This document shows positions 32,793-40,363 of a stretch of DNA of 40,363 nt, in pieces (within the stretch, counting starts at the first letter, position 1; every line of letters starts with the position of its first letter). The DNA lies in contig CAYZUS010000017.1 of NCBI GenBank assembly GCA_964481885.1, positions 1-40,363 on the forward strand, read 5' to 3'. The translations under genes and the position numbers were made by a program. Under the pieces are notes generated by a model, which saw only the letters and a list, made by a program, of their open reading frames with translations, was not told the DNA's origin and searched no databases. Source of the stretch: Fen731 sp964481885 (GTDB lineage Bacteria; Actinomycetota; Humimicrobiia; Humimicrobiales; Humimicrobiaceae).

Positions 32793-34046
32793 TCAAATCA
32801 GCCATGCCGGAACATACCAGTTTTTTTCGTCAATTGGCAAAATATCATTTGTCATGCAAACAACTGCACCATTGCCAATCTCAACTTTGTACTGTTCCAG
32901 CTCACCAAATTTCTGTGGCTCTGTAATGGGGTTTAGGATATCAAAATTTTTTATGGCGCTCTTTCCCGGAGAAGCTGATTTTTTTATTTCAATTGGGTAA
33001 AGTGTTCCATTCTGATAAATCATCAGATCGATTTCCTTTTTATCTCTGTCTCTGTAATAAAAGAGCGGCGGCTCCTGACCTGCATTAAGGAAACTCTTAT
33101 AAATCTCAGAAAATACATAGCTTTCAAAGAATGCTCCGGACATGGCGCCCTTCTCTAAAATCTCCCCGCTGCTCCATTTTAAAAGATATGCGCATAAACC
33201 TGTATCCAGGAAATGCATCAGCGGTTGCTTGACCACTCTTTTTAATATATTGTTGTGATACGGTTGCACTAATGCAATGATATGCGATGAAACAAGGATT
33301 GAAAGCCATTTTTTAGCCGTTGGAGCGCTAATCCCTGCGTCCTTTGCAATTTCATCATATACAATTGGTTTGGCAGTTCTTGCCGCAACTATCGTCATAA
33401 AATTATAAAAGGACATTTCATCTGCAACCTGTGTTAAATTTTTAATATCGCGCTGCAGATAAGTATTCATGTATGACTGGTAATAAGTAGAGATATCAAC
33501 CTTCGGATTTGCATATAAAGCAGGCATAGAGCCTTTAAAAATTCTTTCATACAATTCACTTAGACCCAATTTCGGTACTTCGCCCATTCGCGCTATCAAA
33601 TGCTGCGGCTCCGTAGAAAATGCTGCAGAGCTTGTCTTATTAATTTCACTGGTTGAAAGCCCTAGAAGATTAACGATCCCTGCCCGCCCTGCAAGAGATT
33701 CACTAACATCCTTCATTAAATGAAACACCTGAGATCCCGTAATCCAAAAATCACCGTTTTTCTTTGAGCCATCGACACTCATTTTAATATAAGGAAGAAG
33801 CTCAGTGGCATATTGGATTTCATCTATAAGAACCGGCGGAGTAAATCTGAGCATAAATAATGCGGGATCATTTTTTGCAAGATAGCGCACATCCGGGTCA
33901 TCCAAAGTAATATACTTACGACTTACTTCTGCCATTTTCTGAAGAAGTGTCGTTTTGCCGACCTGCCTGGGACCGGTAACCAAAAGCACCGGAAAGGTTT
34001 CAGATACTTTTAGGACAGTTTCCTCTATTGCTCGTTTGATATACAT
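32793..34046 (-). CDS. AAA ATPase with DUF4143 (first copy)
   Basis: The 417-residue protein has Walker A GPRQVGKT (25-32), Walker B in PVLIDEIQYA and an AAA_14 ATPase. The C-terminal DUF4143 part contains FFESYVFSEIYKS and a nuclease-like FYYRDRDKKEIDLMI with IEIKKS. The C-terminal D...E-x-K arrangement resembles the PD-(D/E)xK fold. These proteins are common in variable genome regions and their role is not established. A perfect consensus promoter with an inverted repeat lies 70-100 bases upstream, and GAGGTGG precedes the ATG. It is divergent from the helicase gene. Confidence 0.9.
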   Translation of the reverse strand: MYIKRAIEETVLKVSETFPVLLVTGPRQVGKTTLLQKMAEVSRKYITLDDPDVRYLAKNDPALFMLRFTPPVLIDEIQYATELLPYIKMSVDGSKKNGDFWITGSQVFHLMKDVSESLAGRAGIVNLLGLSTSEINKTSSAAFSTEPQHLIARMGEVPKLGLSELYERIFKGSMPALYANPKVDISTYYQSYMNTYLQRDIKNLTQVADEMSFYNFMTIVAARTAKPIVYDEIAKDAGISAPTAKKWLSILVSSHIIALVQPYHNNILKRVVKQPLMHFLDTGLCAYLLKWSSGEILEKGAMSGAFFESYVFSEIYKSFLNAGQEPPLFYYRDRDKKEIDLMIYQNGTLYPIEIKKSASPGKSAIKNFDILNPITEPQKFGELEQYKVEIGNGAVVCMTNDILPIDEKNWYVPAWLI

Positions 34047-34090
34047 TGCCTGCCACCTCTTGATGGTTGCAAATTAGTTTACAAATAGTG

Positions 34091-34142
34091 TGGCAAATCT
34101 AAATTACTAATTTATTATAGCCAACAATATTTGCCATGTCAA
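34091..34142 (-). promoter_or_regulatory. Perfect consensus sigma-70 promoter with overlapping inverted repeat
   Basis: On the minus strand TTGACA (34142-34137), a 17-base spacer and TATAAT (34119-34114) match the consensus at all twelve positions. ATTTGCCA (34129-34136) in the spacer and TGGCAAAT (34091-34098) around the start of transcription are perfect inverted repeats, and further GCAAAT/ACAAAT half-sites lie beyond. A strong promoter held off by a repressor is the natural reading. Confidence 0.8.
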
Positions 34143-34513
34143 TAAGCAGGCAGGCTTTCGTGTATCATTTAAATGAGTTAATAGGTTTAGCCAAATTGCC
34201 TTACCAGATGCTTAATTTTGATTGCCTGTCTTTAAAAGTACTGGAATCTATATCAATATTTTATTTAATAATACAAATTTAACTATTTTAACAATTACTT
34301 ATAAGAATTTGCTCTTGGGTTCCAAAAATCTAAATATTTTAACTAGAGCTCACCAGACCAGGAATTTAAAAATGGGTAAGAAACACCTCTGTAAATAATA
34401 GCTTGTATATGGTTTCGTTAAAATAGTATTATTGTTACAAATATTAAAACAGGTTCTCAGCTTGGCAATAATTTTCTCTATGAAAAAGCCAAAAAGACAG
34501 GAGATATAACGGT
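34143..34513. other. Divergent intergenic region upstream of the helicase
   Basis: No ORF or RNA gene is recognised. A plus-strand TTGTAT (34403-34408), an 18-base spacer and TATTAT (34427-34432) could be the helicase promoter, but the -35 is poor. Confidence 0.35.
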
Positions 34514-37500
34514 TTGAAAGATGATGGCATTCTTAAAGACGGCATATATGAGCAGGTTATAAACAAGCTTATAAACTCCCGGCTTGCTGGTGATGAAAGG
34601 CTTGTCAGGTACGGTCCAATAGATACAGAAGAGGCTGCCGGGGTGCTTTCAAGGTATATTTCTGAAGCTGTTGAGAAAGGACTTTCCAGTATTAAGGACA
34701 GTGGCGGGGATATTGGCTCGCAGATTGACCTTGTTAATAAAATTATTGATGCCATTGTTTATCAGACAAAGGAAAACTGGTTTGATGAGCTGACTGTTGA
34801 CAAGCGCGCAGAACTTTTGCTTGCACTTCTTGACAGAAAAAATAATGTCCATGCGCTTGACGAAAAGGCTCCAATCACACGTCCGGATACGTCCATTGCC
34901 CAAAGCTCGCTTTTTACCGGCGCAAGGCATGAGCCAAGCATGTTTGCAGAGTTAAAAAAAGAAATATTGTCCTGCGACAGGATAGATATGCTTGTGTCAT
35001 TTATAAAGTGGAGTGGGCTGCGACTTATCATTGAAGAGCTAAAACAGTTTACCCTGCAGGACTGCAGGCTGCGCATTATCACCACATCATACATGGGGGC
35101 AACCGATGTCAAAGCAGTTGAAGAGCTGCAGAAGCTGCCAAATACTGAAATTAGAATCTCCTATGACACCAAGCGCACCCGCCTGCACGCCAAAACATAC
35201 GTTTTTTACCGTAACTCAGGGTTTAGCACTGCATATATCGGCTCCTCCAACCTTTCCAATGCAGCGATCTCAAGCGGGCTTGAATGGAACGTAAAAGTAA
35301 CTGCAAAGGACCTGCCGGACACAATCGCAAAAATCGATGCAACTTTTGAAAGCTATTGGAATTCAAATGAGTTTGTATCATACAGCGAGGCCCAAAAGCC
35401 ACGCCTGGAAGCTGCCATTAGAGCTGAACGTAATTTTTCTGCAGATAATAATATTAATTTTGATTTTGATATAGCGCCATACCCTTTTCAGCAGGAAATA
35501 CTGGATTGCCTTGAGGCTGAACGAACCGTACATGATGCTTACCGCAATCTTATTGTGTCGGCAACAGGCACCGGTAAAACTGTTATTTCGGCTTTTGACT
35601 ACAAGCGTTTTTGCCATGAGAACAAGGGCAGGCCGTGCAGGCTTTTGTTTGTTGCGCATCGTGAAGAGATCCTAAAGCAAAGCATTGCATGCTTCAGGGG
35701 CGTTTTGCATGAAGCCAACTTTGGTTCGCTCTTTGTCGGCGATTACAAACCAGACAATTTGGGTAATCTGTTTATGTCTGTTCAAACTTTTGATTCACAG
35801 GATTTTGAGAAGAAAACAGATGCTGATTTTTACGATTACATAATAGTAGATGAATTCCACCACACCGCAGCACCCACATATCAAAAGCTTCTGACCCACT
35901 ACAGGCCAAAAATTTTTCTTGGCCTGACTGCTACTCCGGAGAGAATGGACGGAAAAAGTATCATTGAATATTTTAATAACCGTATAGCTGCAGAAATACG
36001 CCTGCCGGAGGCAATTGACAGAAAACTCCTCTGCCCCTTCCAGTATTTTGGAGTTACTGATTCAGTTGACCTAAGCGACCTGCGCTGGACCCGCGGCGGT
36101 TATGAAAAAAGTGAACTTTCAAAAATATATACCGGCAATGACATGAGAGCCAAAATGGTCATCAGGGCATTGCTTAAATATGTCACTGATATTAACGAAG
36201 TCAAGGGGCTTGGTTTTTGTGTATCTATTGCCCATGCTGAATTTATGTCAGATGTTTTTAACCGAAATAAAATTCCGTCAATTCACCTGACTTCATCAAC
36301 TGACGACGCCACTAGAAATACCGCAAAAAAGCGTCTGGTAAATGGTGAAATAAGGTTTATTTTTGTAGTTGATTTATTTAACGAGGGAGTTGATATTCCG
36401 GAGGTCAATACTTTATTGTTCCTGCGACCAACTGAAAGCCTGACTGTTTTTTTGCAGCAGCTCGGCCGCGGGCTTCGGCTCGTTAAAGATAAAGAGTGCC
36501 TGACAGTTCTTGATTTTATCGGGCAGGCCAACAGAAAATATAGTTTCGAAGATAAGTTTGCGGCGTTGCTGGAAAATACTTCAAAAGGCGTTCAAAGAGA
36601 AATTAAAGAAGGTTTTATTTCCCTGCCAAAGGGTTGCTTTATACAGCTTGAACGAAAAGCAAAGGAGCATATCCTTGAAAATATTCGCATCGCTTTTGGT
36701 TATAAAACAGGCATAATAACTCGAATTGCGAGCTTTGAAGAAGACTCCGGGAAACCGCTTACACTCGCAAATTATCTGGCGCATTACCACCTTGATGCAA
36801 GGACCATTTATGCAACAAAGAGCAGTTTTTCAAGGCTGTGCGCAAGTGCTGGAGTTACGGATAATTTCAGCGAAGCACAGGAGGAGTTGCTGACAAAATC
36901 ATTTGGAAGGATTAGCAGTATCGACTCAAGGCGATGGCTTTCATTTTTGTTAAAAAATTTAGCAGATATTAAAAATTTAAAATGGGAAACACTGACAGAG
37001 ACAGAAAAAAAGTTTACTGTAATGCTTCATTATACAATTTATCAAAAGCCGGTTTTGGATCTTGGATTTGATACACCGCTTGAAGGAATACTGGCACTTC
37101 AGCAAAATACAAGGATGTTTTATGAGCTCATTCAGCTGTTAAAATATTGCCATGAAAAGATTGATTTTGTCGATGAACCGCTGGATTTAGGATTTGCCTG
37201 CCCCCTTGATTTGCACTGTGCGTATTCAAGAGATCAAATCCTTGTGGCGCTTGATTTTATGAATCCGGCAAATATTCGCGAAGGCGTAAAATACCTTCCG
37301 GAAAAGAAAACTGACTTATTCTTTGTTACCCTTAACAAATCTGAAAAAGATTATTCTGAGACCACAATGTATAATGATTATTCCATCAGCGAAAACCTGT
37401 TTCACTGGCAGTCACAAAGCACTACTTCAGCAGATTCTCCGGTTGGGCAGAGATATATAAACCACAGGGCTCAAGGCAGCAAAATCCTGCTGTTTGTGCG

Positions 37501-37666
37501 TGAGTATAAAAGCGATTCTACAGGTGCTGCCGCACCTTATACATTTTTAGGACCTGCAGATTACAGCAATCACACGGGCAGCCGCCCAATGAATATTGTC
37601 TGGAAACTGCATAAAGCAATCCCGGCCAAATACCTCAAAAAGACAAACAAAATGGTTGTTGGTTAG
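34514..37666 (+). CDS. PLD-like nuclease, SF2 helicase and DUF3427 fusion
   Basis: The 1050-residue protein has a phospholipase-D-like domain (about 150-290) with HAK at 225-227 and GSSN at 243-246. An SF2 helicase follows with Walker A ATGTGKT (350-356), DEFHH (446-450) and QQLGRGLR. A long C-terminal DUF3427 region ends near YTFLGPADYSNHTGSRPMNIVW. It probably translocates on nucleic acid and may cleave it with the PLD site, although the usual aspartate after HxK is not obvious. The start is TTG with AGGAG 10 bases upstream. Genes of this layout occur mostly in variable and defence-rich regions. Two DUF4143 ATPases flank it. Defence is inference. Confidence 0.93.
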   Translation: MKDDGILKDGIYEQVINKLINSRLAGDERLVRYGPIDTEEAAGVLSRYISEAVEKGLSSIKDSGGDIGSQIDLVNKIIDAIVYQTKENWFDELTVDKRAELLLALLDRKNNVHALDEKAPITRPDTSIAQSSLFTGARHEPSMFAELKKEILSCDRIDMLVSFIKWSGLRLIIEELKQFTLQDCRLRIITTSYMGATDVKAVEELQKLPNTEIRISYDTKRTRLHAKTYVFYRNSGFSTAYIGSSNLSNAAISSGLEWNVKVTAKDLPDTIAKIDATFESYWNSNEFVSYSEAQKPRLEAAIRAERNFSADNNINFDFDIAPYPFQQEILDCLEAERTVHDAYRNLIVSATGTGKTVISAFDYKRFCHENKGRPCRLLFVAHREEILKQSIACFRGVLHEANFGSLFVGDYKPDNLGNLFMSVQTFDSQDFEKKTDADFYDYIIVDEFHHTAAPTYQKLLTHYRPKIFLGLTATPERMDGKSIIEYFNNRIAAEIRLPEAIDRKLLCPFQYFGVTDSVDLSDLRWTRGGYEKSELSKIYTGNDMRAKMVIRALLKYVTDINEVKGLGFCVSIAHAEFMSDVFNRNKIPSIHLTSSTDDATRNTAKKRLVNGEIRFIFVVDLFNEGVDIPEVNTLLFLRPTESLTVFLQQLGRGLRLVKDKECLTVLDFIGQANRKYSFEDKFAALLENTSKGVQREIKEGFISLPKGCFIQLERKAKEHILENIRIAFGYKTGIITRIASFEEDSGKPLTLANYLAHYHLDARTIYATKSSFSRLCASAGVTDNFSEAQEELLTKSFGRISSIDSRRWLSFLLKNLADIKNLKWETLTETEKKFTVMLHYTIYQKPVLDLGFDTPLEGILALQQNTRMFYELIQLLKYCHEKIDFVDEPLDLGFACPLDLHCAYSRDQILVALDFMNPANIREGVKYLPEKKTDLFFVTLNKSEKDYSETTMYNDYSISENLFHWQSQSTTSADSPVGQRYINHRAQGSKILLFVREYKSDSTGAAAPYTFLGPADYSNHTGSRPMNIVWKLHKAIPAKYLKKTNKMVVG

Positions 37667-37754
37667 TGCGATTATAATTTTAGGTACTTAACAATACAAA
37701 ATGGCGATCGGGCATATTTACATGCTGCCGAATTGGTGCTTTGTAACAATTGAC

Positions 37755-39056
37755 CTATAAATCCATTGCAGTATCATCCAGCAGGAATTGCTCAATTCCT
37801 ATATATAAAATTCCTTTTTCATCGTGCCAGGGAATTATACAGTCTTTTACAACAACTATTTTTTTAAACGAGTCCGCAACCCTGTTTAAGGAATTGGTTT
37901 CTTGCCTTCTCTTTTCCTCATCGGCGATTAACAATACCGATTGAATATAATAGCGTTTACTGGCCTTGTTTGCTACGAAGTCAATCTCCAGCTGTGTTCG
38001 CATACTGCTTCCGCTCTCATTTTTATAATTGTATTCGACTATACCCACGTCAACATCAAATTCTCGTGCCACAAGTTCGTTATAGAGAATGTTCTCCATG
38101 ATGTGATTTTCTTCTTGCTGGCGGAAATTCAACCTTGCGTTACGGAGGCCGATATCGGTAAAGTAATATTTCAAGGGCGTTTCGATATATTTCTTGCCCT
38201 TGATATCATAACGATAAGACCTGTATATAATAAAAGCATCAATAAAGTAATCAAGGTATTTGCTGACTGTTGCCGGTACAATGGCAACCTTTTTCACGCT
38301 TTGAAAAGTATTAGAAAGTTTTGCCGGATTGGTGAGTGAGCCAATAGACGAGGAGATGATATTCAACAGATCCTCTAAGACATCTTTTTCATTGTTTATT
38401 TTATTATGCTCGATAACATCGGAAATATAGGTCTTGGCAAAAAGGTCTTTCAGATACTTGCTTTTTTCCTCATGAGTTTTCTTGGAAAGAACAAGCGGCA
38501 TCCCACCATAGGTGCAATACTCTCCCCATGCATGCTTTTTTTCGCCCTCAAAAGCTGCATGAAATTCTTTATAGGTTAAAGGATATACTCGGATTTCGTC
38601 ACCTCTGTCCTTGAATTCGGTAAGGATATCGGAAGAGAGCATTTTTGAATTGCTGCCGGTGACATAAAGATCGACATTCTTCATTTTCATCAACCCCAAT
38701 AGAACATCGACAAAGCCGATTTTTGAGTTCGTGTCGCTAACATAAGGATTCTGTATTTCAGTAACCTTCTGTATTTCATCAAGAAATACATAATGCATCT
38801 TATTTTTTTCGGTTATTTGCTCCCTGATATATTTGTCAAGTTCCAGGGGGTTTCTATATCGTGCATTGATTGCTTCATCCAAAGCAAGTTCAATAATATA
38901 TTTATCTTTAATGCCAATAAAATTCAAATAATTATGGTAAATTTTAAACAGCAGGTATGATTTGCCGCATCTTCTGATGCCGGTGATGACTTTAATCAAT
39001 CCGTTTTCTTTTTTGCTGACCAGTTTATCTAAATAATATTTTCGCTCGATATCCAT
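37755..39056 (-). CDS. AAA ATPase with DUF4143 (second copy)
   Basis: The 433-residue protein has Walker A GIRRCGKS (26-33), Walker B YVFLDEIQKV, sensor-like LYVTGSNSKML and the DUF4143 C-terminus with ENILYNELVAREFDV and QLEIDFVAN. It is only distantly similar to the copy at 32793 and belongs to a different branch of the family. GAGGT lies about 6 bases before the ATG. It converges on the helicase gene with 88 bases between stops. The promoter is framed by two palindromes, suggesting tight control. Confidence 0.92.
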   Translation of the reverse strand: MDIERKYYLDKLVSKKENGLIKVITGIRRCGKSYLLFKIYHNYLNFIGIKDKYIIELALDEAINARYRNPLELDKYIREQITEKNKMHYVFLDEIQKVTEIQNPYVSDTNSKIGFVDVLLGLMKMKNVDLYVTGSNSKMLSSDILTEFKDRGDEIRVYPLTYKEFHAAFEGEKKHAWGEYCTYGGMPLVLSKKTHEEKSKYLKDLFAKTYISDVIEHNKINNEKDVLEDLLNIISSSIGSLTNPAKLSNTFQSVKKVAIVPATVSKYLDYFIDAFIIYRSYRYDIKGKKYIETPLKYYFTDIGLRNARLNFRQQEENHIMENILYNELVAREFDVDVGIVEYNYKNESGSSMRTQLEIDFVANKASKRYYIQSVLLIADEEKRRQETNSLNRVADSFKKIVVVKDCIIPWHDEKGILYIGIEQFLLDDTAMDL

Positions 39057-39078
39057 CGTTACCTCAGTAAATTTTTTT

Positions 39079-39169
39079 TGCGTATATACGCATTTTTGTT
39101 CGCTATTAGCATAACATCCTTAAGTGATAAAATCAAGCTTTACTGAATTAATTTTTGCGGATATACGCA
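39079..39169 (-). promoter_or_regulatory. Promoter flanked by two TGCGTATATACGCA-type palindromes
   Basis: TGCGTATATACGCA (39079-39092) is a perfect 14-base palindrome; TGCGGATATACGCA (39156-39169) differs at one base. Both sit inside TTTTT...ATTTTT. Between them on the minus strand lie TTGATT (39136-39131), 17 bases and TATGCT (39113-39108). One operator would be just downstream of the transcription start and the other near -60, which suits repression by DNA looping. Confidence 0.65.
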
Positions 39170-39270
39170 TTTTTAGTTTTGAGCAAATAATAAAATTTAT
39201 TATAAATAAAATTAATGAAAAAAGAGTTGAAGAGTCTTTATTGCTGGCATATCAGGTATATGAAGCATAA

Positions 39271-39672
39271 TCTACAGCATATCCCTTTATTCAAAAACAT
39301 ATTGAAACTAGGCCGGTTTCTGTTTTGTCGGTGTATAGAGAGCTGTTTATTTACAATCTCAAAATGATGTCAGATAAAAGGTATGAAGCTTTTTTCAAAA
39401 GGATGTACTTGAGCATGAACTATGAATTTCATCAAAAATTGAAGATTATTTTTAGCAAAATAAGAGAGGATATGTTCTCAGGAAAAGACGGTAATCGCAT
39501 AGAAGAATTGGAATATGATGAAAAATATTTATTACAGCTATCGAATATCCTTGAACTGATAAGCCGAGATCTCCTGACCATGAAAATAGCCAATGATTTA
39601 GATGATGAGCACATAATAGAGATATATGATTTGAGAATAAAAGTATTATGTGATGTTCAAGGAGATGATTAG
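39271..39672 (+). pseudogene. Hypothetical protein, probably interrupted
   Basis: The frame after TAA (39268-39270) reads STAYPFIQKHIETRPVSVL and continues as a charged helical protein (VYRELFIYNLKMMSDKRYEA to VLCDVQGDD) to TAG at 39670. The only candidate start, TTG at 39325, has no ribosome site. Upstream of the TAA the same frame stays protein-like back to about 39181 (EKRVEESLLLAYQVYEA). I therefore read it as one gene broken by a stop. The family is not recognised. Confidence 0.5.
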
Positions 39673-39747
39673 CTATGTTCAGGAAATAATTTGGACCAAC
39701 CAGAACAGGTGGCCGATGCTATTAATGAGTTTGTAGATGGAAAGTAA
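39673..39747 (+). pseudogene. C-terminal remnant of an alpha/beta hydrolase
   Basis: The frame following the TAG reads LCSGNNLDQPEQVADAIN and ends EFVDGK-stop. 'LDQPEQVADAINEFV' is a typical last helix of alpha/beta hydrolases, just after the catalytic histidine, which here has become Asn (GNN where GHN/GHF is usual). Nothing of the rest of the enzyme remains upstream. Confidence 0.5.
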
Positions 39748-39794
39748 AAATACCAATAAAGGATTTTAAAAACCAAAAAAGAAGCGAATTAATT

Positions 39795-40363
39795 ATGTCT
39801 ATAGATAGTTTGATTTTGTTGATAATATTCATTATTTTATATATAGCTTTTTTCTTCTGGTATGGGGGTAAAAGCAGGCCATTAAAACAGACTGAGGTTG
39901 ATGCGTTTATAGTTGAAATTCAAAGAGCCGGTGAAAAAGAAGCAACAAGCGAAGGGAGTCTTTTTAAAACAGCTGCGTGAGCTTTGCGAAGGTGATGATG
40001 GTAGGGAATTCTACATGGTTAACCTGCTTAAATTTAATAAAAATACAACTGCAGATTCTCGATATGATCCGATGGATGCAAACAACCGGTACAATCGAAG
40101 AATATTGCCGATTATGCTCAAATACGGGGGGCATCCTGTATTTAACGGGGCAGTGCAGAATAGATTTATTCATACAGACAGTGATAGTGATTGGGATAAT
40201 CTAGCCATGATGAGATATCGCAGTCGCAGGGATTTTCTAAAAGGAGTTATCGATGCAGCAAGAATGAATCTTGAGAGTGATAAATGGACTGCTTTGAAAA
40301 AGACTCATGTGTTTCCTGTTAAGCCAATATTTCACCTGAATTTTATAAGAATGATTGTTGCTG
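39795..40363 (+). pseudogene. Membrane-anchored DUF1330-like protein, frameshifted and cut by the window end
   Basis: ATG at 39795 opens a membrane helix (LILLIIFIILYIAFFFWYGG) and a segment to GSLF. At TTTTTAAAA (39961-39969) the frame must shift by one base to continue as LKQLRELCEGDDGREFY. The continuation then runs through MVNLLKF, YGGHPVFNGAV, WDNLAMMRYRSRRDFL and KKTHVFPVKP, off the edge of the window. These motifs resemble DUF1330 (ABM-superfamily) proteins. Removing one T or A would restore a single frame, so a homopolymer sequencing error is as likely as a true mutation. Confidence 0.6.

Noticed and set aside
39977..40204. 75-codon plus-strand frame overlapping the DUF1330-like region
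   Set aside because: Another frame over the same bases encodes clear DUF1330-like motifs to the window end; this one does not.

Overview
The window is about 40 kb of an AT-rich bacterial genome from a draft scaffold: it carries two runs of exactly 100 N (3311-3410 and 21823-21922). Gene content suggests an anaerobe with a Gram-positive-type lifestyle (Firmicutes or a deep-branching actinobacterial lineage are my best guesses). The signs are a small 2[4Fe-4S]-type ferredoxin, a URO-D/MtaA-like methyltransferase, a GlpA/GlpB/DUF1667 trio with Fe-S cysteines, a flavin-based electron-transfer module, an extracytoplasmic L,D-transpeptidase lipoprotein and many minor (TTG/GTG) start codons. No rRNA, complete insertion sequence, prophage or CRISPR array is visible. 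One tRNA-Val(CAC) is present.

Layout. (1) 91-1763, minus: peroxide/thiol operon, a GPx-family peroxidase then a thioredoxin-reductase-like flavoprotein then a glutaredoxin-like protein. (2) 1949-4731, minus: HD-domain protein, RmlC-type epimerase without other rhamnose genes, and a BaiN/HI0933-type flavoprotein cut by the first gap. (3) 4804-6650: a decayed ORF, a four-cysteine DUF6951-type protein, a Cof-type HAD phosphatase and the tRNA. (4) 6885-10172, minus: a sugar or polyol catabolic cluster (Gfo/Idh/MocA oxidoreductase, SDR, FGGY kinase). (5) 10712-11513: VapBC toxin-antitoxin. (6) 12061-15859: an unknown helical protein, an HSL-type esterase and an OmpR/HisKA two-component pair. (7) 16070-20164, minus: DinJ/YafQ toxin-antitoxin downstream of a three-gene transmembrane electron conduit. 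(8) 20547-22511: a PlsC-type acyltransferase, an artefactual gap and a divergent small ferredoxin. (9) 22733-29905, minus: L,D-transpeptidase, GlpA-like, GlpB-like, DUF1667, MtaA-thioredoxin fusion and CobW GTPase, tightly packed or overlapping. (10) 30276-32650: HD phosphohydrolase, DUF2871 membrane protein, CNNM/CBS transporter-like protein. (11) 32793-39056: a PLD-SF2 helicase-DUF3427 protein bracketed by two DUF4143 ATPases, a likely accessory or defence segment. (12) 39181-40363: gene fragments with in-frame stops and a homopolymer frameshift.

How the genes work together. The best-supported module is 16743-20164. A cytosol-facing NAD(P)H-oxidising FAD domain is fused to an NqrB/RnfD-like membrane domain. 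It sits beside ApbE, which attaches FMN covalently, and a membrane-anchored extracytoplasmic protein ending in an FMN-attachment motif. Together they can pass electrons from NAD(P)H across the membrane to an outside flavin. The most unusual operon is 22733-28746, which combines paired flavin oxidoreductases and Fe-S proteins with an MtaA-like enzyme fused to two thioredoxin-like domains and a CobW metallochaperone. A recurring oddity is low-complexity sequence inserted in-frame into enzymes, including the same loop of the Rossmann fold in two unrelated proteins. Short tandem duplications around translation starts also recur.
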